NCBI GenBank assembly: GCA_937892215.1
Contig: CALAVE010000026.1
Location: forward strand, 3,246 to 67,245
Origin: an uncultured Porphyromonadaceae bacterium
GTDB taxonomy: Bacteria > Bacteroidota > Bacteroidia > Bacteroidales > Muribaculaceae
Direction of reading: 5' to 3'
DNA: 64,000 nt
Part shown: one piece after another, positions 54,343 to 62,069 of the stretch
Numbering within the stretch: the first letter of the stretch is position 1
How the letters are laid out: each line of letters opens with the position of its first letter
Position numbers and translations under genes: made by a program
The notes under the pieces: model-generated
Told to the model about the DNA's origin: nothing
Databases searched by the model: none
What the model saw: the letters and a program-made list of their open reading frames with translations, nothing else

Positions 54343-54385
54343 TCCATTTTCTCTGAGGTATGTTATGGTGAATCGTCGTTGAAAG

Positions 54386-54416
54386 TTGCAAAAGTTAAAG
54401 ATTATTAGTAATTTTG
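54386..54416 (+). promoter_or_regulatory. Promoter of the second NSS transporter
   Basis: TTG (54386-54388) and TAATTTTG (54409-54416) are 20 bases apart. The predicted transcription start near 54423 rules out the longer reading frame that begins at 54386. Confidence 0.75.
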
Positions 54417-54460
54417 CGGCTGAAATTAAAATTTTAAAGAAAAAACGGCGTAACAAGTTT

Positions 54461-55804
54461 ATGAAAGAAAGAGATGGGTTTGCGACCCGTGTTGGAGCTA
54501 TAGCCGCGACGGTGGGCTCGGCAGTAGGCTTAGGAAATATATGGCGATTTCCGTATGAGGCCGGTCAGAATGGTGGCGGCGCGTTTATACTGGTGTATGT
54601 GATATGTGTGCTGCTACTGGGCATTCCGGTGATATTGTCGGAATTCATTATAGGGCGCTCCACTCACAAGAATATGAAGGGGGCGCTGAAGGAGTTGTCG
54701 CCCGGGCGCAAGTTCTATGTGTTTACCTACGTGTGCATAATAGGGTCGGTGGTGACCATAAGTTTCTATAGTGTGGTATGCGGCTGGGTGATGGACTATC
54801 TGTTCATGTCGGTTACCGGGCGCTTGAGCGGTCACACTCCTGCGGCCTATTCCGGGATATTCAGCGAATTTGTGGGCAGTCCGTGGCGTATGGTTCTGTG
54901 GACCCTATTGTTTCTGGTGATAAACTTCATGGTTATGCGCAAGGGGATTCGTGCGGGTATAGAGCGTGCGGCGAACGTGATGATGCCGTTGCTGTTCCTG
55001 CTGCTGCTCATATTCTGCATTAACGCGCTGTTATTACCCGGCTCGGAGAAAGGGCTGAGATTTCTGTTTTATCCCGATTTCAGCCAACTGACCGGCCGTG
55101 GAGTGGTGGATGCGATGGGGCAGGCGTTTATGTCGCTCACGCTGGGTATTTCGGGGCTGGTTACATATTCGTCGTATTTCAGCGACAAGACATCGCTGAC
55201 CAAGGATGCTGTGACGGTGGCGGTTCTTGACACACTGGTGGCCGTGTTAGCGGGGGTAATGATATTTCCGGCGGTGTTCAGTTTCGGGCTGGAGCCGGAA
55301 GCCGGTCCCAAACTGGTGTTTGAGATATTGCCGGGCATATTCGACCGTTTGCCTGGAGGGGTGATATGGGCTACGATGTTTTTCGTGCTATTGTTTTTCG
55401 CGTCGCTCACTTCCACAATATCTCTGAACGAGATATCGGTAACGTTTTTTGTGGAGGAGAAAGGAGTGAGCCGCGAGAAGGCCACCTCCATGAGTTATGT
55501 GATGATAGTGGTGTTGGCCGTGCTCAGCGCATTGTCGTTCAATGTGCTTAGCGGTCTGACGTTGTGGGGGATGAACATATTTGACCTGCTTAACTACATG
55601 GCCTCGAACGTGTTTATGCTACTGGGCGGCCTGTTTACCGCGCTGTATGTGGGCTGGTTCCTTGACAGGAAGGTGATTCGCGAGCAACTTACGAATCATG
55701 GGGCTCTTCGGGGGAGGGAGATTCCGTATGTGGTGTTCTGTCTGCGCTGGGTGGCACCGGTGGCGGTGCTGCTGATATTCCTGTGGTGCGTGGGTGTGCT
55801 GTGA
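54461..55804 (+). CDS. Sodium-dependent amino acid/neurotransmitter-type transporter (NSS/SNF), copy 2
   Basis: A 447-residue paralogue of the preceding gene with the same start (MKERDGFATRVGAIAATVGS), the same helix 1 and the same order of segments (GQAFMSLTLGISGLVTYSSY, FFASLTSTISLNEI). The start ATG at 54461 was chosen because the promoter lies at 54386-54416. The two proteins differ in helices 3-5 and the C-terminal tail, so they may have different substrates. It is independently transcribed rather than co-transcribed with copy 1. Confidence 0.9.
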   Translation: MKERDGFATRVGAIAATVGSAVGLGNIWRFPYEAGQNGGGAFILVYVICVLLLGIPVILSEFIIGRSTHKNMKGALKELSPGRKFYVFTYVCIIGSVVTISFYSVVCGWVMDYLFMSVTGRLSGHTPAAYSGIFSEFVGSPWRMVLWTLLFLVINFMVMRKGIRAGIERAANVMMPLLFLLLLIFCINALLLPGSEKGLRFLFYPDFSQLTGRGVVDAMGQAFMSLTLGISGLVTYSSYFSDKTSLTKDAVTVAVLDTLVAVLAGVMIFPAVFSFGLEPEAGPKLVFEILPGIFDRLPGGVIWATMFFVLLFFASLTSTISLNEISVTFFVEEKGVSREKATSMSYVMIVVLAVLSALSFNVLSGLTLWGMNIFDLLNYMASNVFMLLGGLFTALYVGWFLDRKVIREQLTNHGALRGREIPYVVFCLRWVAPVAVLLIFLWCVGVL

Positions 55805-55947
55805 TACGTTGAAGTACAAAAAGTTGCAGGTGATTTCGCATTTTGTGTAACACATTTTGTGTGGATATTGAACGCTGAACTGTCACTGGATGTTCAGTTA
55901 TACTTTATTTATACTTGGGTGGAATGGGGGGATAAAGAGGGGTGAAA

Positions 55948-55979
55948 TTTGCTTTAGTAGAGGAAAATTATTAACTTCG
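55948..55979 (+). promoter_or_regulatory. Promoter of folP
   Basis: TTTG (55948-55951) and TAACTTCG (55972-55979) are 20 bases apart. The -7 box departs from consensus at one base (C for T). Confidence 0.6.
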
Positions 55980-55989
55980 CAAGTTAATA
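55969..55989 (+). promoter_or_regulatory. Perfect 9-base palindrome over the folP -7 box
   Basis: TATTAACTT-CGC-AAGTTAATA is an exact inverted repeat covering the -7 element and the likely start site, 10 bases before the ATG. It is suited to bind a dimeric regulator. Confidence 0.5.
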
Positions 55990-55998
55990 GAGAAATTG

Positions 55999-56865
55999 AT
56001 GGATAACGAATTCAGGGCATATACTATGAACCTGGGCGGCCGGCTGGTGGAAATAGGCGGTCCGCAGGTGTGGGGCATACTGAATGTGACCCCGGACTCG
56101 TTCTATGCCGGGAGTCGGTGCGCTGACGTTGAGACTGTTGCTACACGTGCACGCGAAATTGTGGTCGAGGGCGGCAGCGTGATAGACGTGGGCGGCTGTT
56201 CCACCCGTCCGGGTGGAGATGCAGTGGCGGCCGACGAGGAGTTGCGTCGTGTGCTTGATGCTCTGGAGGTGATACGAGCCGAAGTGCCGGATGCGGTGAT
56301 TTCGGTGGACACCTACAGGGCGAGAGTGGCCCAGGAGAGCGTGGAGCGTTACGGGGCTTGCATCATCAACGATGTGAGTGGCGGTGCCGACCCAGAGATG
56401 TTCCGAACCGTGGCCGAGCTGCGTGTACCTTACGTGCTGACTCACAGCGGCGGAATTCCGCCTGTGCCGGCAGAGTTGCCGGAGTATGAGGATGTGGCGG
56501 CAGAGGTGCTGGAATGGCTTGCGCGGAAGGTGGACATGCTGCATGGGATGGGCGTGTGCGACGTGATAGCCGACCCAGGCTTCGGGTTTGGCAAGAGCGT
56601 GGAGCAGAACTATGAGCTGTTGCGATGCCTGAGGGCATTTCAGGCTCTGGATGTTCCGGTGCTCGTGGGCGTGTCGCGCAAGAGCATGATTTATCGTGCG
56701 CTTGGCATCAGTGCTGAAGAGTCACTCAACGGCACCACTGTGCTGAACACCATGGCCCTGGCTGAAGGCGCACAAATACTGCGCGTTCACGACGTGAAGG
56801 CTGCCGCTGAAGCTGTGCGGCTATTTGAAAAAACGAGACTTGGAATAAAAGATAGTAAACAGTGA
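55999..56865 (+). CDS. folP: Dihydropteroate synthase
   Basis: A 288-residue enzyme that joins p-aminobenzoate to dihydropterin pyrophosphate in folate synthesis, the target of sulfonamides. WGILNVTPDSFYAGSR near 22, IDVGGCSTRPGGDAVAADEE near 60, INDVSGGADPEMFRTVAELR near 123, IADPGFGFGKSVEQNYELL near 190 and VLVGVSRKSMIYRALG near 220 are the standard blocks. The start is the ATG at 55999. It precedes cdaA by 11 bases; the folP-cdaA pairing is common in Bacteroidota. Confidence 0.93.
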   Translation: MDNEFRAYTMNLGGRLVEIGGPQVWGILNVTPDSFYAGSRCADVETVATRAREIVVEGGSVIDVGGCSTRPGGDAVAADEELRRVLDALEVIRAEVPDAVISVDTYRARVAQESVERYGACIINDVSGGADPEMFRTVAELRVPYVLTHSGGIPPVPAELPEYEDVAAEVLEWLARKVDMLHGMGVCDVIADPGFGFGKSVEQNYELLRCLRAFQALDVPVLVGVSRKSMIYRALGISAEESLNGTTVLNTMALAEGAQILRVHDVKAAAEAVRLFEKTRLGIKDSKQ

Positions 56866-56876
56866 AATGACGATAT

Positions 56877-57647
56877 ATGGATAACTTGTTTTTTGGCCTG
56901 TTCGGAATAAAGGACGTGATAGACATTTTGCTTGTGGCTACACTCCTGTTCTATATGTATCGGAAGATGAAGGAAACCGGTACGCTCAATATTTTTATTG
57001 GGGTTCTGTCGTTTGTGATAATCTGGGTGGTGCTCTATAAGATACTGGATATGCGTCTTATAGGCACGCTGATGGATAAATTTATAGACATAGGTCTGTT
57101 TGTGATAGTGATTATTTTCCAGGATCAGATAAAGCGTTTCCTGCGAGACTTGGGTTCGCACAAGCAATGGAAATTCCTGGCGCAGCTGTGGCACAAAGAA
57201 GAGGCCGGTTCGGCCAAGAAGTGGATAGTGCCGGTGGTGTACGCGTGCATGAGCATGAGCAAGTCCAAGACCGGCGCGCTAATAGTGGTTCAACAGCAGA
57301 TGCCGCTCGACGACTATGAGGTGACTGGCGATGTGATAGAGGCGAGCGTGAACCAGCGCCTAATAGAGAATATATTCTTCAAAAACAGTCCGCTACACGA
57401 CGGTGCGGTGATAATTTCGGGCGACAAGATAAAGAGCGCCGGTTGCATCCTGCCAGTGTCGCACGACAACAGTCTGCCGCGCTATCTAGGTCTGCGTCAC
57501 CGTTCGGCTCTGGGAATAGCCCAGGCTACCGACGCGGTGGCAATAGTGGTGAGCGAAGAGACCGGAAACATATCGCTTGCTCACAAGGGCGAGCTTCGTC
57601 AGAAACTGTCGATTACCGACTTGGAGCACGCGTTGTCGGCACTGTGA
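56877..57647 (+). CDS. cdaA: Diadenylate cyclase CdaA (c-di-AMP synthase)
   Basis: A 256-residue protein with three N-terminal transmembrane helices in the first 85 residues (DVIDILLVATLLFYMYRK, VLSFVIIWVVLYKILDM, DIGLFVIVIIFQD). The DisA_N catalytic domain follows, with FFKNSPLHDGAVIISGDKI near 167 (D-G-A) and LRHRSALGIAQATDAVAIVV near 205 (R-H-R/S). It makes cyclic di-AMP from two ATP, a signal for cell-wall and potassium homeostasis. No CdaR-type partner gene follows; the next gene is a DUF3109 protein. Confidence 0.92.
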   Translation: MDNLFFGLFGIKDVIDILLVATLLFYMYRKMKETGTLNIFIGVLSFVIIWVVLYKILDMRLIGTLMDKFIDIGLFVIVIIFQDQIKRFLRDLGSHKQWKFLAQLWHKEEAGSAKKWIVPVVYACMSMSKSKTGALIVVQQQMPLDDYEVTGDVIEASVNQRLIENIFFKNSPLHDGAVIISGDKIKSAGCILPVSHDNSLPRYLGLRHRSALGIAQATDAVAIVVSEETGNISLAHKGELRQKLSITDLEHALSAL

Positions 57648-57694
57648 TGATTCATGAAATGTGAATAGAGTGAGAATATGCTAATAGTGACGAG

Positions 57695-58279
57695 ATGTTT
57701 CTGATACAAGAAAATACATTGGTGAGTCTGGAACTGGTGGAGCGGTTTTTCTGCTGCAATCTGGGCGTGTGCCACGGAGACTGCTGCATAGAGGGCGATG
57801 CCGGCGCGCCAATCACCAAGGAAGAATATAAGAAACTGAAAGAGATATTGCCCGAGGTGTGGGATTATCTGCTGCCGTCGGCTCAGCGAGAAATAGAGGA
57901 GAACGGGGTGGGGTATCTGGACCCGGAAGGAGAATTGGTGACACAGATAGTGGACGGGCGAAACTGCGTGTTCACGTGCTACGAAGAGGGTGGTCTGTGC
58001 TCGTGCGCTATAGAGAAGGCGTTCCGTGCCGGCAAAATTAACTGGCGCAAACCCATTTCGTGCTATTTGTACCCGGTGCGCATCAAGAAGATGCCGACGG
58101 TCACGGCTGTGAACTACGACCGGTGGAAAATCTGCAAGAGTGCCGAGGTGCTGGGGCGAAAGGAGGGAATAAGGCTATACCAGTTTCTGAAAGAGCCGCT
58201 GACAGAACGTTTCGGCAAAGAGTGGTACGATGAACTGGAGACGAATTGCGAAGAGTATATCAGGCAGTATCTGCAGTGA
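57695..58279 (+). CDS. DUF3109 Cys-rich protein
   Basis: A 194-residue protein of the DUF3109 family. Conserved cysteines are spread over CCNLGVCHGDCCIEGDAGAP near 20, NCVFTCYEEGGLCSCAIEKA near 89 and ISCYLYPVRI near 117, suggesting a bound Fe-S cluster or zinc. YkgJ-type proteins have related spacing. No enzymatic role is known. It lies 47 bases after cdaA, probably in the same transcript as folP-cdaA. Confidence 0.83.
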   Translation: MFLIQENTLVSLELVERFFCCNLGVCHGDCCIEGDAGAPITKEEYKKLKEILPEVWDYLLPSAQREIEENGVGYLDPEGELVTQIVDGRNCVFTCYEEGGLCSCAIEKAFRAGKINWRKPISCYLYPVRIKKMPTVTAVNYDRWKICKSAEVLGRKEGIRLYQFLKEPLTERFGKEWYDELETNCEEYIRQYLQ

Positions 58280-58304
58280 CAGCGCAGGAAAACTATTACC
58301 GATT

Positions 58305-59189
58305 ATGAGAGAACAGCGTAAAATATCAATCCGATTCTATAACGACCGCGAAGTGCGAGCAATATGGGACGACGAGCAGAACAAGTGGTGGTTCTCGGTG
58401 CTGGATGTGGTGGGAGCCATCAACAATCAGCCCGACTATACTCGCACACGCAACTACTGGAAGTATCTGAAGACCAAACTTAGAAAGCAGGGTAGTGAGT
58501 TGGTTAGTGACACTAACCAACTGAGACTACTGGCCGCAGATGGGAAGCGCTATTTGACTGATGTGCTGGACTATGATGGCGTGCAGAAGTTGGCGCAGAA
58601 TATCCCAAACACCAACGCGACGCGGTTTGTTCATTGGTTTACGGCCGATAGCGACAGCATAGACGGAAAGAGCCGTGAGAAAGCATACGCGCTGTGGGAG
58701 AGCGGGCTGATGGACAATGTGGAGATAGGCACTACGCGCGGACTGAAGCAGATTCACGCATACTTGTTCGGTGGATTGTATGACTTTGCTGGGCAGATAC
58801 GGAATGTTACCATATCCAAGGGGGATTTCACGTTCTGCCGGGCGCAGTATCTGCATCAGTCGCTGAAAGAGATTGACCGAATGCCCGACGACACCTTTGA
58901 CGAAATAGTGGCTAAGTATGTGGAAATGAATGTGGCTCATCCGTTTATGGAGGGTAATGGGCGCAGTACGAGGCTGTGGCTGGACCTGCTGCTGAAGAGC
59001 CGGATAGGCAAGTGCGTGGATTGGAGCCGGATTACCAAGCGTGACTATCTGGTGGCAATGATACTGAGTGCCACGGACCCGACTATGCTGCGGGCGCTAC
59101 TGCTCGGCGCGCTTACCGATAAGGTGGACGACCGCGAGACGTTTATGAAGGGCATAGACTATTCGTACTATTACGAGCAGGAGGATTGA
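58305..59189 (+). CDS. BRO-N-like domain fused to a Fic domain
   Basis: A 294-residue protein. Residues about 3-105 resemble the BRO-N DNA-binding domain of phage antirepressors (RKISIRFYNDREVRAIWDDE, KWWFSVLDVVGAINNQPDYT). The rest is a Fic domain: GLKQIHAYLFGGLYDFAGQI near 145, KGDFTFCRAQYLHQSLKEI near 173 as the beta-hairpin flap, and the active-site loop HPFMEGNGRSTRLWLDLLL near 211-229. Fic enzymes attach AMP or other nucleotide moieties to proteins; the catalytic His and N-G-R residues are intact. No S/T-x-x-x-E inhibitory motif or antitoxin gene was seen beside it. The start ATG at 58305 lies 25 bases after the DUF3109 gene. Confidence 0.82.
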   Translation: MREQRKISIRFYNDREVRAIWDDEQNKWWFSVLDVVGAINNQPDYTRTRNYWKYLKTKLRKQGSELVSDTNQLRLLAADGKRYLTDVLDYDGVQKLAQNIPNTNATRFVHWFTADSDSIDGKSREKAYALWESGLMDNVEIGTTRGLKQIHAYLFGGLYDFAGQIRNVTISKGDFTFCRAQYLHQSLKEIDRMPDDTFDEIVAKYVEMNVAHPFMEGNGRSTRLWLDLLLKSRIGKCVDWSRITKRDYLVAMILSATDPTMLRALLLGALTDKVDDRETFMKGIDYSYYYEQED

Positions 59190-59609
59190 GAGGGTTTTGT
59201 GTGGAATTTTCCCGTGAGTCACGACGGGCTTATAGGGCGGAGGCAAGATAATTAACGTGAGGGTTTTTAACCGCGAATTACACTAATTTACGCGAATTAT
59301 TTTGGTAGAGGGTGCGGCAGACGCTCAAAATCTGAAATCGGGAAGGTGATTTTGGGTATAAAATGGGGCTAAACGGCGGATTACTGTAATGCTAAAAATC
59401 TGCATTGAAGGTCAGGTACAAGAATCGGGCTCAAATCTTGAAAAAATGTAATTTTTGTGTCAATTATAGGTTGGAAAAGTGTAAAAAAGTAGGGGTTTTT
59501 GTATTGGGAAAGTGTATTTTGCTCGGATTTTGTGCCTGTATTTTAGCTAAATAGGGCGAAAAAAGTGTTGGTAAAAAAGTGGGTGTGGAAATAAAAATGG
59601 CGAAAGTTA
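59190..59609. other. A/T-rich intergenic region with CGCGAATTA repeats
   Basis: About 420 bases without a gene. CGCGAATTA occurs at 59272-59280 and again at 59291-59299, one copy of a longer near-repeat with ACACTAATTT between. The remainder is runs of A and T; no other promoter, tRNA or hairpin was recognised before the rplS promoter. Confidence 0.4.
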
Positions 59610-59639
59610 TTGATTATTCGGAAAAAAGCAGTAATTTTG
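59610..59639 (+). promoter_or_regulatory. Promoter of rplS
   Basis: TTG (59610-59612) and TAATTTTG (59632-59639) are 19 bases apart. The transcript would have an 80- to 90-base leader. Confidence 0.7.
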
Positions 59640-59647
59640 CACCGCTT

Positions 59648-59716
59648 TTTGCAACCTCTGGTGAGAAGAACGAGTGGCTCGCGAATGTTGCAGGGAGAGA
59701 ATTATAACGTTATAAT
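59648..59716 (+). promoter_or_regulatory. Structured leader of rplS
   Basis: The leader can form a stem GCAAC/GTTGC (around 59648 and 59692) enclosing a GAG-TGGC-CTC-like segment. It ends with the perfect 16-base palindrome ATTATAAC-GTTATAAT at 59701-59716, 13 bases before the start codon. Ribosomal protein L19 leaders regulate their own gene in several phyla; a similar role here is inference. Confidence 0.35.
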
Positions 59717-59729
59717 ATTCAGATTTACA

Positions 59730-60092
59730 ATGGATTTAATTAAGATTGCAGAGCAAGCATTTGCTACAGGCAAGCAACTTCCGGAATTCTTCCCCGGTGA
59801 CACTATTACAGTGGCTTACCGCATTAAGGAAGGTAACAAGGAGCGTATTCAGCAGTATCGCGGCGTGGTTATCAAGATCGTGGGCGATGGTGAGAAGAAG
59901 CGTTTCACGGTTCGCAAGGTGAGTGACGGTATTGGTGTGGAGCGTATATTCCCCATCGAGTCGCCGTTTATCGACAACATCGTTATCAACAAGCACGGTA
60001 AAGTGCGTCGCGCACGTCTGTACTACCTGCGTAACCTGACCGGAAAGAAGGCTCGTATCAAGGAGCGTCGCATCGTGAAGAAGGAAGCGTAA
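59730..60092 (+). CDS. rplS: 50S ribosomal protein L19
   Basis: A 120-residue ribosomal protein. [20 protein letters not shown] near 20, [20 protein letters not shown] near 42, [19 protein letters not shown] near 71 and [20 protein letters not shown] near 91 match L19 along its length. The start is ATG 59730 (MDLIKIAEQ), since the longer frame begins at the promoter. It is monocistronic, with its own leader and terminator. Confidence 0.95.
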   Translation: MDLIKIAEQAFATGKQLPEFFPGDTITVAYRIKEGNKERIQQYRGVVIKIVGDGEKKRFTVRKVSDGIGVERIFPIESPFIDNIVINKHGKVRRARLYYLRNLTGKKARIKERRIVKKEA

Positions 60093-60120
60093 TTGCTGAC
60101 TGCAACGAGAAAGAAACGAA

Positions 60121-60151
60121 TCCGACAACTGTGATGGTTGCCGGATTTTTT
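60121..60151 (+). terminator. Rho-independent terminator of rplS
   Basis: TCCGACAAC (60121-60129) pairs with GTTGCCGGA (60137-60145) with one mismatch, a 7-base loop and a T6 tract. Confidence 0.8.
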
Positions 60152-60205
60152 CATTGTCTATGTGTGGGTGTGAAGGCCTATCGTGTATGTGGGTCTTATG
60201 GGGGA

Positions 60206-61321
60206 TTATTCGAGGGATTGGGCGACTTTTTGGAGGTTCTCTATGATGGAGATGTGTTGTGGACAGTGCTCTTGGCACTGTCCGCACTGAATGCAGTCGC
60301 CGGCGTGACCGTGTGTCTTGCCGAGGTCCTCGTAATAGGTGGAGGCACTTATCCACTGCTCTTCCCGCCCGAAGCGGTGAAGAGTGTTGTAGATGGCGAA
60401 ATATTCGGGGATGGCGATGTTCATGGGGCATCCGTCGGTGCAGTAGTGGCAGGCGGTGCAGGGAATGGCGATGGACTCCTTGATGATGGAGGCCGCTGAG
60501 CCGACGGCGACTTTCTCGCGGTGGGACAGAGGAATGAAGTCCTGCATATAGGATGTGTTGTCATCCACTTGCTCGAGGTTGCTCATGCCGCTGAGTACCA
60601 TGATTACTCCGGGCAGTGACGCCGCGTAGCGAACGGCCCATGAGGCAGGGGAGGCGTCGGGGAGGATGTTGCGGAAAAGAGACTCCACGCTTGCAGGCAC
60701 CTTGGCGAGCGAGCCGCCTTTTACCGGTTCCATGACGATGATGTCCTTGCCGTGGCGGCGGCATATTTCGTAACACTTGCGAGCCTGTATGCCGGCGTCG
60801 TTCCAGTCGAGGTAGTTGATTTGGAGTTGGACGAGTTCGGCTTCGGGGTGTTCAGTGAGAATCTGCTCAAGTAATGCCGGTTCGTCGTGGAAGGAGAAGC
60901 CGATGTGGCGAATCTTGCCTTCGGCCTTTTTGCGTGCGATGAAGCCGAAACCATTGAAACGCTGCATGGTGGCGTAATAGCTCTTGTTGAGAGCGTGCAG
61001 CCAGTAATAGTCGATGTATTCCACACCGCAACGCTGGAGTTGCTCGTTGAAGATACGCTCCATGTCGGCCTCGGAATGGATGAGCCAGCATGGCATCTTG
61101 TCGGTGACGGTGAAGCGGTCGCGCGGATAGCGCCGGGCCACAGTCTCGCGGAAGGCCGTTTCGCTATGTCCGTTGTGATAAGGGTAGGCGGTGTCGAAAT
61201 AGGTGAATCCGCGTTCCATGAACAGGTCAACCATGGCTTGAGTCTGCTGAAGGTCAATAGCAGCAGAATTGTTGCCGTCGGTGAGCGGCAACCTCATTAG
61301 TCCGAAACCAAGTTTTTTCAT
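60206..61321 (-). CDS. Aldo/keto reductase with C-terminal 4Fe-4S domain
   Basis: A 371-residue NADPH-dependent reductase. The aldo/keto core has FTYFDTAYPYHNGHSE near 38 with the catalytic Asp and Tyr, VTDKMPCW near 72 for the Lys and DYYWLHALNK near 105 for the His. Two ferredoxin-like motifs end the protein, CTACHYCTDGCPMNIAIP near 287 and CIQCGQCQEHCPQHISI near 339. The Fe-S tail suggests electron exchange with ferredoxin as well as nucleotide. The substrate is unknown. It is co-oriented with the ECF component gene 18 bases upstream. Confidence 0.88.
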   Translation of the reverse strand: MKKLGFGLMRLPLTDGNNSAAIDLQQTQAMVDLFMERGFTYFDTAYPYHNGHSETAFRETVARRYPRDRFTVTDKMPCWLIHSEADMERIFNEQLQRCGVEYIDYYWLHALNKSYYATMQRFNGFGFIARKKAEGKIRHIGFSFHDEPALLEQILTEHPEAELVQLQINYLDWNDAGIQARKCYEICRRHGKDIIVMEPVKGGSLAKVPASVESLFRNILPDASPASWAVRYAASLPGVIMVLSGMSNLEQVDDNTSYMQDFIPLSHREKVAVGSAASIIKESIAIPCTACHYCTDGCPMNIAIPEYFAIYNTLHRFGREEQWISASTYYEDLGKTHGHAGDCIQCGQCQEHCPQHISIIENLQKVAQSLE

Positions 61322-61339
61322 GACGGTACGAAGAGGGAG

Positions 61340-61849
61340 TTACTTAGTCAGGACGTATTTAAGCAGAGCGTATCCGCCAAACACCTGAATCAACATTCCG
61401 GGATAGCCCAGTTTGAAGTCTTGCAGGCCGGCCAGGGCATTGCCTGTGATGAGTCCTTCGACCACACCGCCAAGAATCTGGTAAGATAGGACCACGGCTA
61501 TCAGGGCAAGAATGGATACAGATTGAGTGCGGCGAGCCACGAACGAAGCGATAAGCGCCAAAAGAGCCGACTTGGCGATGATGACCGGCAGCATGGCTGC
61601 AGCGGGCATGGCGAACAGAGCGGAGTTGATGAGCGGAGAAAGGATTGCCGTGAGCAGTCCCACTCGCCAACCGTACTTGTAAGCCCCAATAAGGGTGAAG
61701 AAATAGATGGGCAGGAATATGAAACCACCCTGGGGAATGAGGTGGCATAATTGCGGTAAAGCGATGTTGCCGATAACGAATAGCGCCGCAAAGAAGTAGG
61801 TGCGGATGTCGGTTGTCTGTAAAGAATAAAGACGTGCTGTGTAGGTCAT
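61340..61849 (-). CDS. ECF transporter S component-like membrane protein
   Basis: A hydrophobic protein of about 170 residues with five to six helices (TYFFAALFVIGNIALPQLCH, GFIFLPIYFFTLIGAYKYGW, AMLPVIIAKSALLALIASFV, ILGGVVEGLITGNALAGLQD). The helix pattern is that of the substrate-binding S component of energy-coupling-factor transporters. The start chosen is the Met at 61849 (MTYTARLYSLQ); alternatives are 61879 and 61942. A minus-strand TACTTTTG at 61940-61947 is the likely promoter and excludes 61942. The vitamin or metal bound is not predictable, and EcfA/EcfT genes are not nearby. Confidence 0.75.
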   Translation of the reverse strand: MTYTARLYSLQTTDIRTYFFAALFVIGNIALPQLCHLIPQGGFIFLPIYFFTLIGAYKYGWRVGLLTAILSPLINSALFAMPAAAMLPVIIAKSALLALIASFVARRTQSVSILALIAVVLSYQILGGVVEGLITGNALAGLQDFKLGYPGMLIQVFGGYALLKYVLTK

Positions 61850-61988
61850 ATTCAGTGTGATTAAAGTTATTATTACCATATTGAACCAAAATCCGCTCAG
61901 CAATCCCGAGGGAGGCTTGGCGATTTGTGGAACCCACGGCAAAAGTAATAAATAATTATGAATAATGCGAAGTTAGGATATCGGGATT

Positions 61989-62020
61989 TTTGTGGATTAT
62001 TGTCAAAATGCGTAACTTTG
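61989..62020 (+). promoter_or_regulatory. Promoter of gpmI
   Basis: TTTG (61989-61992) and TAACTTTG (62013-62020) are 20 bases apart, about 50 bases before the ATG. Confidence 0.72.
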
Positions 62021-62069
62021 CAGAGAAAAATAAAATGAAATCGAAAAAATAAAACTCATAGACAGAAAA

